Positions 6,744 through 14,075 of a stretch of DNA of 17,074 nt are shown here, one piece after another. The position numbers were made by a program, and so were the translations under genes. The stretch is from an uncultured Frankiales bacterium (GTDB lineage: Bacteria > Actinomycetota > Actinomycetes > Mycobacteriales > SCTD01): NCBI GenBank assembly GCA_946479905.1, contig CAMLIA010000081.1, positions 1-17,074 of the forward strand, given 5' to 3'. The notes beneath the pieces were generated by a model, which ran no database searches, was not told where the DNA came from, and saw only the letters and a list, made by a program, of their open reading frames with translations. Positions within the stretch are counted from its first letter, which is position 1. Every line of letters begins with the position of its first letter.

Positions 6744-7885
6744 GCGAGAGCGTCCGCAGCATCGAGACCGCGGGGCCGCCCGACCGGTTCGCCCGCGGGT
6801 GGCACCTGCTCGGCCTGGTCCGCGAGTTCGACGACGGCAAGCCGCACGGGCTGGAGGCCTTCGGGACGAAGCTGGTGATCTGGAAGGGCTCCGACGGCAA
6901 GCTGAACGTCCTCGACGCCTACTGCCGGCACATGGGCGGCGACCTGTCCCAGGGCACCGTCCAGGGCGACAACGTCGCGTGCCCGTTCCACTCCTGGCGC
7001 TGGGGCGGCGACGGCAAGTGCAAGGAGATCCCCTACGCCCGCCGCATCCCGCCGCGGGCGCGTACCCGGGCCTGGACGACGATGGAGATCGACGGCCAGC
7101 TGCTCGTGTGGCACGACCACGAGGGCAACCCGCCGCCGGCGGACGTGACCATCCCGGCCATCCCCGGGTTCGCCGAGGGGGAGTGGACCGACTGGAAGTG
7201 GGACTCGACGCTCGTCCCCAACTCCCACTGCCGCGACATCATCGACAACATGGTCGACATGGCCCACTTCTACTACATCCACAAGGGCCTCCCGACCTAC
7301 TTCAAGAACGTCTTCGAGGGCCACATCTGCACGCAGTACTACAGCGGCACGACCCACGAGGAGGCTGCCAAGGGGCTGCCGATCGCGGTCGGGGTGGCGG
7401 AGGACCAGCAGACGGTCAGCGACGCCACCTACTGGGGGCCGTCGTACCTCGTCGACAAGCTCTGGACGAAGTACGGCGACCTGACCTTCGAGACCATCCT
7501 GCTGACGACCCACTACCCGATCAGCAACTCGAGCTTCATGCTCAACTACGGCATGGTCATGAAGAAGAACCCGGACTGGGACGACGAGACCAACGACAAG
7601 ATCGCCGGCAAGCTGCTCAAGGGCATCGGCGCCGGGTTCTACGAGGACGTCAAGATCTGGCTGAACAAGGCGCCCATCGACAACCCGCTGCTCTGCGAGG
7701 AGGACGGGCCGGTCTACCAGCTGCGCCGGTGGTACTCGCAGTTCTACGTCGACGTCGCCGACATCACCCCCGAGATGACGCAGCGCTTCGAGTTCGAGAT
7801 CGACACCACGAAGGCGGTCGACTTCTGGCAGAAGGAGCTCGTCGAGAAGGCGGCCCAGGAGGCTGCGCAGACGGTCGAGGCGTGA
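6740..7885 (+). CDS. kshA: KshA, Rieske oxygenase component of 3-ketosteroid 9alpha-hydroxylase
   Basis: The 381-residue protein has the Rieske [2Fe-2S] motif CxHx16CxxH with Cys62, His64, Cys81 and His84. It also has the mononuclear iron motif DNMVDMAHFYYIH with His176 and His181. Asp303 in YEDVKIW is the likely third iron ligand. Other KshA landmarks are DIIDNMVDMAHF, IDNPLL and EEDGPVYQLRRWYSQFYVDVADITPEM. KshA hydroxylates carbon 9 of androstenedione-type 3-ketosteroids, which together with the delta-1 dehydrogenase opens ring B. It receives electrons from KshB, encoded 229 bases downstream with only one small gene between. Length is close to the mycobacterial protein (about 386). The start overlaps the MarR stop, with a CGAGGAGAA ribosome region just upstream (6727-6735). 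Confidence 0.95.
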   Translation: MSESVRSIETAGPPDRFARGWHLLGLVREFDDGKPHGLEAFGTKLVIWKGSDGKLNVLDAYCRHMGGDLSQGTVQGDNVACPFHSWRWGGDGKCKEIPYARRIPPRARTRAWTTMEIDGQLLVWHDHEGNPPPADVTIPAIPGFAEGEWTDWKWDSTLVPNSHCRDIIDNMVDMAHFYYIHKGLPTYFKNVFEGHICTQYYSGTTHEEAAKGLPIAVGVAEDQQTVSDATYWGPSYLVDKLWTKYGDLTFETILLTTHYPISNSSFMLNYGMVMKKNPDWDDETNDKIAGKLLKGIGAGFYEDVKIWLNKAPIDNPLLCEEDGPVYQLRRWYSQFYVDVADITPEMTQRFEFEIDTTKAVDFWQKELVEKAAQEAAQTVEA

Positions 7886-8124
7886 CCGCTCGCCAGCAGG
7901 AGGACGCCCCGCCGATGGTGCCGATCACCTGCGGCACCTGCGGCACGGACGTGCTCGTCTCCAAGAACAGCGCCGCCCAGACCTCCATCCAGTGGGAGGT
8001 GGACTCGACAGCCTGCCCGCGGCGCGCTGAGCTCGCGGTCGGCGACACCTGCCCCCACCTGTCCGACTCGATCCGCGACGCCGTCTTCACCGGCAAGCTG
8101 GAGGTCCCTGCAAGTGAGCTCTGA
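7882..8124 (+). CDS. Small cysteine-rich protein between kshA and kshB, function unknown
   Basis: This short gene lies between the oxygenase and its reductase and overlaps both. From the GTG at 7882 (overlapping the kshA stop as GTGA) it has 80 residues. From the ATG at 7915, which has AGGAGG at 7898-7903, it has 69. In the 69-residue form Cys6 and Cys9 form a CGTCG knuckle, with Cys34, Cys46 and His48 further on (TACPRR, DTCPHLS). This could be a zinc-ribbon-like or small iron-binding fold. The C terminus SIRDAVFTGKLEVPA looks like a helix and resembles uncharacterised small proteins I vaguely recall beside actinobacterial ksh genes. No signal peptide or membrane segment is seen. A role in KshAB assembly or electron transfer is only an inference from position. 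Confidence 0.75.
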   Translation: MTARQQEDAPPMVPITCGTCGTDVLVSKNSAAQTSIQWEVDSTACPRRAELAVGDTCPHLSDSIRDAVFTGKLEVPASEL

Positions 8125-9130
8125 GAAGCTCCGGCTCAAGGTCCTCGAGGTCGTCCAGGAGACCGGCGACGCCCACTCCATCGTCTTCGAGAAGCCGTCA
8201 GGGGTGTCGTACAAGCCCGGCCAGTTCCTCACGCTGCGGCTGCCGCACGTCGACGGACCGGTGGCCCGCTGCTACAGCCTGTCCAGCTCGCCCTACACCG
8301 ACGACCACCTGAAGGTCACCGTCAAGCGGGTCGTCGACGGGCGTGGCTCCAACTGGGTGTGCGACGAGGTGCTGGCCGGTCACGAGATCGACGTGCTCGC
8401 GCCGTCGGGCACCTTCACCCCCAAGTCGCTCGACACCGACCTGCTGCTGCTCGCCGGTGGGTCCGGCATCACGCCGGTCATGAGCATCATCAAGAGCTCG
8501 CTGGCCAAGGGGACCGGGCGGATGCTGCTGGTCTACGCCAACCGCGACGAGCAGTCGGTGATCTTCCACAAGGAGCTCCGCGAGATGGTGGCGGAGCACC
8601 CCTACCGGCTGGTGGTGCTGCACTGGCTCGAGACGGTGCAGGGGCTGCCGTCGAAGAAGCCGCTGCAGGAGATCGTCCGGCCGTGGGGGCACGCGGAGGC
8701 GTTCATCTGCGGACCTGCGCCGTTCATGGACTGCGCCGCCGATGCCCTCAAGGAGCTCGGCGTCTCCCGCGACCGCATCCACATCGAGCGCTTCACCAGC
8801 CTGGCCGGTGACCCCTGGACCGAGGTCGAGGCAGCCGCTCCGGTCGCGGGCGGCAAGACCGTCGACCTGGTCGTCGAGCTCGACGGCGACACCCACGAGC
8901 TGGACTGGCCGGCTGACCAGAAGCTGCTCGACTTCCTCCTCGACAAGGGGCTGGATGCTCCGTACTCCTGCCGGGAGGGCGCCTGCTCCGCGTGCGGTGT
9001 GAAGCTCGTCGAGGGCGAGGTGCGGATGGAGAACAACTCCGTCCTCGAGGAGGAGGACCTCGACGAGGGCTGGCGGCTGGCGTGCCAGTCGCTCCCGACG
9101 ACCGATGCGGTGAAGGTCAGCTACGAGTGA
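8114..9130 (+). CDS. kshB: KshB, ferredoxin reductase component of 3-ketosteroid 9alpha-hydroxylase
   Basis: The 338-residue protein has the three-domain layout of KshB. The FAD domain carries RCYSLSSSP (52-60). The NAD(H) domain has LLLAGGSGITPVMSI (111-125) and AFICGPAPFM (196-205). A C-terminal plant-type [2Fe-2S] ferredoxin domain has Cys286, Cys291, Cys294 and Cys324 (CX4CX2CX29C). It passes electrons from NADH through FAD to the KshA Rieske centre. The GTG start at 8114 has GGAGG at 8100-8104 and lies 11 bases inside the preceding small gene. The 3' end overlaps the convergent lipoprotein gene by 14 bases. In M. tuberculosis kshA and kshB are far apart; here they share one operon. Confidence 0.94.
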   Translation: MSSEKLRLKVLEVVQETGDAHSIVFEKPSGVSYKPGQFLTLRLPHVDGPVARCYSLSSSPYTDDHLKVTVKRVVDGRGSNWVCDEVLAGHEIDVLAPSGTFTPKSLDTDLLLLAGGSGITPVMSIIKSSLAKGTGRMLLVYANRDEQSVIFHKELREMVAEHPYRLVVLHWLETVQGLPSKKPLQEIVRPWGHAEAFICGPAPFMDCAADALKELGVSRDRIHIERFTSLAGDPWTEVEAAAPVAGGKTVDLVVELDGDTHELDWPADQKLLDFLLDKGLDAPYSCREGACSACGVKLVEGEVRMENNSVLEEEDLDEGWRLACQSLPTTDAVKVSYE

Positions 9131-10508
9131 CCAGGCGCACCGCGGTGACACCAGCCTTGGTCGGGAGCAGCACGAAGCCGCCGCTGTAGGCGGGCTTCGC
9201 GAAGGCCGTCGCCGGGCCGACGTCGAGCTGCACGCGACGCCTGCCGTTGCGGACGTCGATGCCGGTGGCCTTGCCCTCCTGGTCGACGACCCAGGCCGTG
9301 GTCCCCACCACGAGCGGTGAGCCGACGACATCGGCTCGCCAGCCGCGTCGCAGCCGGTCGCCGCTGACGAGGACCTGGGTCAGCCCCTGGTCGCACGACA
9401 GCAGCACGGCGCCGGGAGCCAGCGCACCGCCGCCGTGGGACCGGCAGTCGCCCACCTGCGCCAGCTCACCACCGATCCCGCCGAGCCGGTCGACGTCCAG
9501 CAGGTACACGGTGCCCTGCTTGCCCGCCGCGACGACCCGCCGGCTGCCCGGGAGCAGCAGGGGGCCGGTCGAGCCGAGGTCCGCGTCGTACTGGTTCTCC
9601 TTCGCCCAGCTGTCCGGTGCGAAGCCGTCCTTCAGGACCAGCTGCGGCGAGAGCCGGAGCACGGAGTCGCTCTTGTCCCACGTGCCGCCCGTCGCCGCGC
9701 CGTTGCCGGTGGCGACGAGCAGGTCACCGCCGGGGAGCAGCGCCGGGCCGGAGGCGCCCCAGATGCCGCCCTCCCGCTTCGTGGGGACGGTGAACGACCG
9801 GAGCGGTCCGCTGCCGGTGGTCGAGACGCCCACGACCCGGCCCTGGTACTGCGCGCAGTCACCGTTGTTGCCGCCGAACGGGATGTAGAGCGTCCCGCCG
9901 GAGAGCAGCAGCGCGGCGCGCTGCAGGTGCGCTCTCGGGTCCATGCCGGGGAGGTCCACGACGCGGGTGAACGCGACGGCGCCGTTCGACGCGTGCACCC
10001 CGAACAGCACGTGCCGCACGCCCTGCTGGGTCGCGACGGCGAAGACGAGGCCGGTGCGCGGGTCGTACGCCGGGGTGCTGGTGAAGCTGATCGGGTCGAT
10101 GTTCCCGCACGGGAGCGCGCTGCCGGACAGTGGCGTGGACAGCTTCTTGCGCCACACGACCCGACCGGTGCCGAGGTCGAGGGCGTACATCGACCCGCCC
10201 TCCGTCGCGGTGATCACGTGCCCGCCGACGACGAGGGGGCTGCCGTAGACGCGGCCGTCGAGAGCGGCCTGCCACGCGACGGCGGCGTGCGACGGGTCCG
10301 GGCCCGCCACGGTGCTGGACCGCTGCGGGTCGCCGCCGTAGGTCGTCCAGTCCGCACCCGCGACGGCGGCGGGTGAGGGCGTCCCCGTCGGAGCTGGTGT
10401 CGTGGCGGGTGGTGTCGTCGGCGTCGGTGTCGGCGTGGGTGGCGCCCCTGCCGGGGAGCCCGACGAGCAGGCTGCGACGAGCAGGACGAGCGGCAGGAGT
10501 CGGCGCAT
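9117..10508 (-). CDS. Secreted lipoprotein with PQQ-like beta-propeller repeats
   Basis: The 463-residue protein begins with a lipoprotein signal, MRRLLPLVLLVAACSSG, with the lipid-acceptor Cys14. A Thr/Pro-rich linker of about 30 residues follows, and then a domain built of PQQ-like (Trp-docking) repeats. Repeat cores include SPLVVGGHVITATEGGSMYALDLGTGRVVW, GTVYLLDVDRLGG and SPLVVGTTAWVVDQEGKATGIDVRNGR. Such propellers on the outer membrane face usually scaffold other proteins or bind a ligand. Catalytic residues of true quinoproteins were not identified, so no dehydrogenase activity is claimed. Four cysteines in the propeller (in PCGNID, GDCAQ, GDCRS and LSCDQG) could form disulfides. It starts 10 bases after the methyltransferase stop and is probably co-transcribed with it. 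Confidence 0.82.
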   Translation of the reverse strand: MRRLLPLVLLVAACSSGSPAGAPPTPTPTPTTPPATTPAPTGTPSPAAVAGADWTTYGGDPQRSSTVAGPDPSHAAVAWQAALDGRVYGSPLVVGGHVITATEGGSMYALDLGTGRVVWRKKLSTPLSGSALPCGNIDPISFTSTPAYDPRTGLVFAVATQQGVRHVLFGVHASNGAVAFTRVVDLPGMDPRAHLQRAALLLSGGTLYIPFGGNNGDCAQYQGRVVGVSTTGSGPLRSFTVPTKREGGIWGASGPALLPGGDLLVATGNGAATGGTWDKSDSVLRLSPQLVLKDGFAPDSWAKENQYDADLGSTGPLLLPGSRRVVAAGKQGTVYLLDVDRLGGIGGELAQVGDCRSHGGGALAPGAVLLSCDQGLTQVLVSGDRLRRGWRADVVGSPLVVGTTAWVVDQEGKATGIDVRNGRRRVQLDVGPATAFAKPAYSGGFVLLPTKAGVTAVRLVTRS

Positions 10509-10518
10509 GCCCCACTCT

Positions 10519-11286
10519 CTACCCCACGCGCACGAGCAGCTCTCCGTGCAGCACGCTGAACCAGCCGTCGGGCCGATCGGCGAACGTCCGCCAGCCCGCG
10601 CTGACGAGGTCCAGGTCCTGCTGCGTCGCCAGCCCTGACGTCAGCAGCTGGGTCGCCAGGGCGGACTGCTGGATGCGCTCCGCCCACATCTCGCCCCACC
10701 AGGCGCGGTCCGCAGGGGTGGCGAAGCACCACGTGCTGGAGCTCGCTGTGACGTCGGTGAGCCCGGCCTCCAGTGCCCAGGACTGCAGCTGCCGACCGGC
10801 CTGCGGGTGCCCGCCGTTCGCGGTGGCCGCGGCCTGGTAGAGCTCCATCCATCGGTCGAGCCCGCGGCAGGCCGGGAACCAGGTGAAGCCCAGGTAGTCG
10901 CTGTCGCGCACCGCGAGCAGCCCGCCCGGCCGGCAGACGCGCGCCATCTCCCGCAGCGCTCGCACCGGGTCGGCGACGTGCTGCAGGACCTGGTGCGCGT
11001 GCACCACGTCGAAGCTGTCGTCAGGGAGGTCGAGATCGTGCACGTCGCCGAGCACGCACTCCACGCCGGCGGCACGCGCGAGCGCGACGGCCTCGTCGGT
11101 GGCCTCGACACCCAGCACCGAGCCGACGCGCTGCGCGAGGTCGGTGGTGATGGTCGCCGGCCCGCATCCGACGTCGAGGAGCCGCTCATCACCTGTCAGG
11201 TGGGGCAGCAGGTAGCCGCACGAGTTCTCCGCGGTCCGCCAGCGGTGGGACCGCAGCACCGTCTCGTGGTGGCCGTGGGTGTACAT
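10519..11286 (-). CDS. Class I SAM-dependent methyltransferase (UbiE/Methyltransf_11 type)
   Basis: The 255-residue protein has a standard SAM-binding motif I (LLDVGCGPATIT, 36-47), an acidic residue after strand 2 (GVEAT, 59-63), motif II near DVVHAHQVLQHVADP (93-107) and motif III (RPGGLLAVRDSDY, 119-131). The C-terminal half is rich in tryptophan and is probably the substrate domain; it also carries SSSTWCFATPADRAWW. The substrate cannot be read from the sequence. The ATG at 11286 has TAGGG about eight bases upstream. It lies downstream of a MarR gene with an inverted repeat between them, and upstream of the lipoprotein gene on the same strand. Regulation by the MarR protein is plausible. 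Confidence 0.87.
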   Translation of the reverse strand: MYTHGHHETVLRSHRWRTAENSCGYLLPHLTGDERLLDVGCGPATITTDLAQRVGSVLGVEATDEAVALARAAGVECVLGDVHDLDLPDDSFDVVHAHQVLQHVADPVRALREMARVCRPGGLLAVRDSDYLGFTWFPACRGLDRWMELYQAAATANGGHPQAGRQLQSWALEAGLTDVTASSSTWCFATPADRAWWGEMWAERIQQSALATQLLTSGLATQQDLDLVSAGWRTFADRPDGWFSVLHGELLVRVG

Positions 11287-11302
11287 GCTGAGACCCTACG
11301 GC

Positions 11303-11346
11303 ACTGTCTCACATAGCGAAACTGGCGTCTCGAATGGTGAGACAGT
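11303..11346 (-). promoter_or_regulatory. 10-bp inverted repeat over the likely methyltransferase promoter
   Basis: ACTGTCTCAC (11303-11312) and GTGAGACAGT (11337-11346) are perfect inverted repeats separated by 24 bp. GTCTC/GAGAC also recurs at about 11290-11294, 11327-11331 and 11346-11350. On the minus strand TATGTG (11315-11310), a possible -10, overlaps the promoter-proximal arm. The site lies just after the MarR stop and before the methyltransferase start. It could be an operator for that MarR protein; a weak terminator hairpin is the alternative. Confidence 0.55.
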
Positions 11347-11347
11347 C

Positions 11348-11851
11348 TCAGTCGCTGTCCGCCACGGGGCACAGGCCCTCGGGTCGGCCGCAGGCCACCG
11401 GGTCGCAGAGCCGGCAGGTCCACCGGGTGGCTCCGGGCGTGCGCTCGAGCTGGCCGAGCAGCAGTCCGAGGGCCTGGCCGATGGCGAGGCGCTGCCGCTG
11501 GTCCAGGGGTGCGAGCACCTCGTCGAGGACGGCGGCCCGGGAGGCGGCCACCCGGCGGGCCGCGGTGCTGCCCTTGCGCGTGAGGGAGAGCGCGACGGTC
11601 CGGCCGTCGGGTCCGGGCCCGCGGGCGACGAGGCCGGCGCTCTCCAGACGGTCCACCAACCGCACCGTCCCGGAGTGGGTGAGACCGAGGACCTGGCTGA
11701 GCAGCTCCACGCTCGGCGCGTCGAGGAGCTCCGCGAGGGCGTTGAGGGCGGCGGCCGAGGAGGCGTCGCCGGCGGCGGCCACGACGGCGTCGTGCTGCCG
11801 GTCGGAGACGGCGAGGACGAGCGCTCCGAGGAGGTTCGCTGCCTGGTCCAC
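11348..11851 (-). CDS. MarR-family regulator with C-terminal four-cysteine motif
   Basis: The 167-residue protein has a MarR winged helix: LAELLDAPSVELLSQVLGLTHSGTVRLVDRLESAGLV (39-75), followed by the wing RGPGPDGRTVALSLTRKG (77-94). The C terminus carries Cys146, Cys149, Cys154 and Cys161 in a CRLCD...CGRPEG.CP arrangement. I have seen such tails in actinobacterial MarR homologues, and they suggest a metal-binding or redox-sensing switch. The GTG start at 11851 overlaps the TAG of the DUF3224 gene by one base (TAGTG). Its likely target is its own operon, through the inverted repeat at 11303-11346. The ligand is unknown. Confidence 0.85.
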   Translation of the reverse strand: MDQAANLLGALVLAVSDRQHDAVVAAAGDASSAAALNALAELLDAPSVELLSQVLGLTHSGTVRLVDRLESAGLVARGPGPDGRTVALSLTRKGSTAARRVAASRAAVLDEVLAPLDQRQRLAIGQALGLLLGQLERTPGATRWTCRLCDPVACGRPEGLCPVADSD

Positions 11852-12228
11852 TAGCTGAGCTCGAGGGACCAGGTGCCCTCGGGTCCCGTGGGTGCCGCGA
11901 ACGTGCCGGTGCCGCTGATGCCCTCGAAGTCACCCGTCCCCGACCCGGGCGTCAGGGTGAGGTCTGTCTGGACCTGCGCGCCGTCGTAGGCGCCGACGCC
12001 GTGAGCGACGAACGTGCCGGTCCGTTCGCCGATCCGACCCGTGAAGCGCATCAGCCCGACGATCGTGGCCGTGCCGTCGGGGCCGTAGTGCATGAGGTTG
12101 TGGCTGACCGCGTCGCCCTCGCCGTCGCCCTCCCAGCTGTGCGCGATCCGCGCCCGCGTGACCCTGGTGGGCTGCTCCTCGAGGGCGTCCTCCTCCCACC
12201 CGGCAAGTCGAAAGGTCCCGCTCGCCAT
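11851..12228 (-). CDS. DUF3224 family protein
   Basis: The 125-residue protein matches the DUF3224 pattern. It begins ASGTFRLAGWEEDAL, has a conserved VTRARIAHSWEGDGEGDAVSHNLMHY core, GTATIVGLMRFTGRIGERTGTFV in the middle, and ends with PGSGTGDFEGISGTGTF. The family forms small beta-barrels of unknown function and is common in actinobacteria. The ATG at 12228 has a perfect AGGAGG seven bases upstream (12236-12241). It overlaps the MarR start and lies 30 bp after the SDR stop on the same strand. A stress or small-ligand role with the MarR protein is only a guess. Confidence 0.88.
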   Translation of the reverse strand: MASGTFRLAGWEEDALEEQPTRVTRARIAHSWEGDGEGDAVSHNLMHYGPDGTATIVGLMRFTGRIGERTGTFVAHGVGAYDGAQVQTDLTLTPGSGTGDFEGISGTGTFAAPTGPEGTWSLELS

Positions 12229-12258
12229 CGTCGTACCTCCTGTGCGGCGATCACACGT

Positions 12259-13107
12259 CTAGCTCGCAGTCTGCCCCAGACCGACGAGGTGCGCACTGTC
12301 GTCCCAGAGCCGGCGTGCCATGGCCGGGTCCTTGGCGTAGTCCTTGGTGGCGTGGACCTTCCGGTTGACGAAGTACTCGCCGGAGACCTCGACAGGCTCG
12401 GTCGCGAGGAACAGCGTGGTCTCGGCGCCGTCGTCGGGGCTCTTGATGAAGGGCTTGGCCAGCTTGAGGAAGAGCACGCCGAGCTTGTTGTCGCGCGCGA
12501 GGCCGGTGCTGACGAACCCCGGGTGCAGGCAGTTCGCCGTCACCCCGGTGCCCTCGAGGCGACGGGCCAGCTCCACGGTGAACAGGATGTTGGCCAGCTT
12601 GCTGCGACCGTAGACCTTGAGCGGGCGGAACCCTCGGGTGCTCATGTAGTCGTCCGGCTCCATCGGGCCGAAGGTGTGCGCGTCGGAGGCGACGTTGACG
12701 ATCCGTGCGGGTGCCGAGGCGACGATCCGGTCCAGCAGCAGCCGCGTCAGCAGGTAGGGCGCGAGGTGGTTGACCGCGAAGACCTTCTCGTAGCCGTCGA
12801 CGGTCTCCTCGCGGTGCTGCAGGACCAGCGCAGCGTTGTTGACCAGCACGTCGATGCGGGGACAGTGCTCCAGCAGCTCGTCGGCGAGCTCCCTCACCTG
12901 GTCCAGCTCGCTGAAGTCGCACCGGTAGGTCCGCACCTCCCCTGCGCCCGCGTCCCGGCACTGCTGCGCGACCGACTCGAGGCGGCGGCCGTCGCGACCG
13001 ACCAGGGCGAGCGACGCGCCTCGCCGGGCCAGGCCCACCGCGGTCGCCGTCCCGATGCCGGAGCTCGCGCCGGTCACGATGCACGTCTTCCCTGCCAACT
13101 CGGTCAT
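12259..13107 (-). CDS. Retinol-dehydrogenase-like short-chain dehydrogenase
   Basis: The 282-residue SDR has TGASSGIG (13-20), VNNAALV, ASDAHTFG and the YGRSKLAN motif with the catalytic Tyr and Lys. The last third, CLHPGFVSTGLARDN and DDGAETTLFLATEPVEVSGEYFV, is typical of the retinol dehydrogenase 11-14-like bacterial subgroup, which acts on varied NADP-dependent alcohols or aldehydes. The true substrate cannot be read. Its start faces the EamA transporter with a 41-bp divergent gap. A weak -10-like TTACAT (13119-13114) lies six bases before the ATG, again suggesting a leaderless start. It may lead the minus-strand run that includes DUF3224, MarR, methyltransferase and lipoprotein. Confidence 0.88.
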   Translation of the reverse strand: MTELAGKTCIVTGASSGIGTATAVGLARRGASLALVGRDGRRLESVAQQCRDAGAGEVRTYRCDFSELDQVRELADELLEHCPRIDVLVNNAALVLQHREETVDGYEKVFAVNHLAPYLLTRLLLDRIVASAPARIVNVASDAHTFGPMEPDDYMSTRGFRPLKVYGRSKLANILFTVELARRLEGTGVTANCLHPGFVSTGLARDNKLGVLFLKLAKPFIKSPDDGAETTLFLATEPVEVSGEYFVNRKVHATKDYAKDPAMARRLWDDSAHLVGLGQTAS

Positions 13108-13148
13108 GCCGGGATGTAACCACTTGTGAGGACTGAGAGGGTGGGGGC

Positions 13149-14075
13149 GTGCCCCTGTGGAAGACCTGGACAGCGCTCGGGCTCGTCTACGTCGTGTGGG
13201 GCTCGACCTACCTCGCCATCGCCTACGCCGTCGAGTCGTTCCCTCCGCTGCTGGCCGGCTTCCTGCGCTTCTCGGCCGCGTCCGTCCTGCTGCTCGCCTT
13301 CCTGCTGGTACGCCGACGGCGCGCGCTCCGGGCGACCCGCCGGCAGTGGGCGGCCGCTGCCGGTATCGGTGTGCTGCTCCTGCTCTGCGGGAACGGCGGC
13401 GTCACCGTCGCCGAGCAGCGCGGCCTGCCCTCGGGTCTGGCCGCGCTGCTCGTCGCGGGCGTCCCGCTCTACGTCGCGCTGTTCCGCGCGTTGTCGCACG
13501 ACCGACCCGCCTTCCGGACCGTGGCGGGTGTCGTCATCGGTTTCGTCGGTCTCGGTGTGCTGCTGCTTCCCGGCACCCGACCCGCCGGGGTGTCCTTCGG
13601 GCCCGCCGGCCTCGTGCTCGCCGGCAGCTTCTGCTGGGCGTTCGGGTCGGTGCTGTCGACGCGGATCGACCTGCCCGCCGACCCGATGGTCACCACCCTC
13701 GGCGAGATGCTCGGTGGCTCCGTCGGCTTCCTCGTCCTGGGCCTCGCCCGCGGGGAGCGGCTGCCCACGTCAGGCATCCACGCCTCGAGCGTGCTGGGCC
13801 TCGCCTACCTCGTCGTGTTCGGCTCGATCGTCGCCTTCACCGCCTACGCATGGCTGCTGAGCTCGTCACCGGTGAGCACCGTCGCCACCTACGCCTACGT
13901 CAACCCGGTCGTGGCGGTCGTGCTCGGCGCGCTCTTCCGGGACGAGGTGCTGACGGCGACGTCGGTCGTCGGTGGGCTCGTGACGATCGTCGCCGTGGTC
14001 GTCGTCGTGTCGCACGAGGGCGGTCGTCCGGCGCGGCCCTCCCTGGAGGAGCTGCCCGCCGAGGTGACGGCCTAG
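13149..14075 (+). CDS. EamA/DMT-family permease
   Basis: The 308-residue membrane protein has about ten hydrophobic segments and the two EamA repeats of the drug/metabolite transporter family (roughly 8-133 and 145-285). Family features include TALGLVYVVWGSTYLAIAY at the N terminus, PPLLAGFLRFSAASVLLL and, in the second half, SPVSTVATYAYVNPVVAVVLGALF. Members usually export amino acids or related metabolites; the substrate is unknown. The GTG start at 13149 has GAGAGG eight bases upstream (13135-13140). Its TAG stop shares the palindrome CTAG with the stop of the convergent cyclotransferase-fold gene. Confidence 0.9.
   Translation: MPLWKTWTALGLVYVVWGSTYLAIAYAVESFPPLLAGFLRFSAASVLLLAFLLVRRRRALRATRRQWAAAAGIGVLLLLCGNGGVTVAEQRGLPSGLAALLVAGVPLYVALFRALSHDRPAFRTVAGVVIGFVGLGVLLLPGTRPAGVSFGPAGLVLAGSFCWAFGSVLSTRIDLPADPMVTTLGEMLGGSVGFLVLGLARGERLPTSGIHASSVLGLAYLVVFGSIVAFTAYAWLLSSSPVSTVATYAYVNPVVAVVLGALFRDEVLTATSVVGGLVTIVAVVVVVSHEGGRPARPSLEELPAEVTA

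Noticed and set aside
9117..10508. PQQ-dependent alcohol or glucose dehydrogenase
   Set aside because: The propeller repeats are present but catalytic and cofactor-binding residues of true quinoproteins were not recognised; a scaffold or binding lipoprotein is safer.
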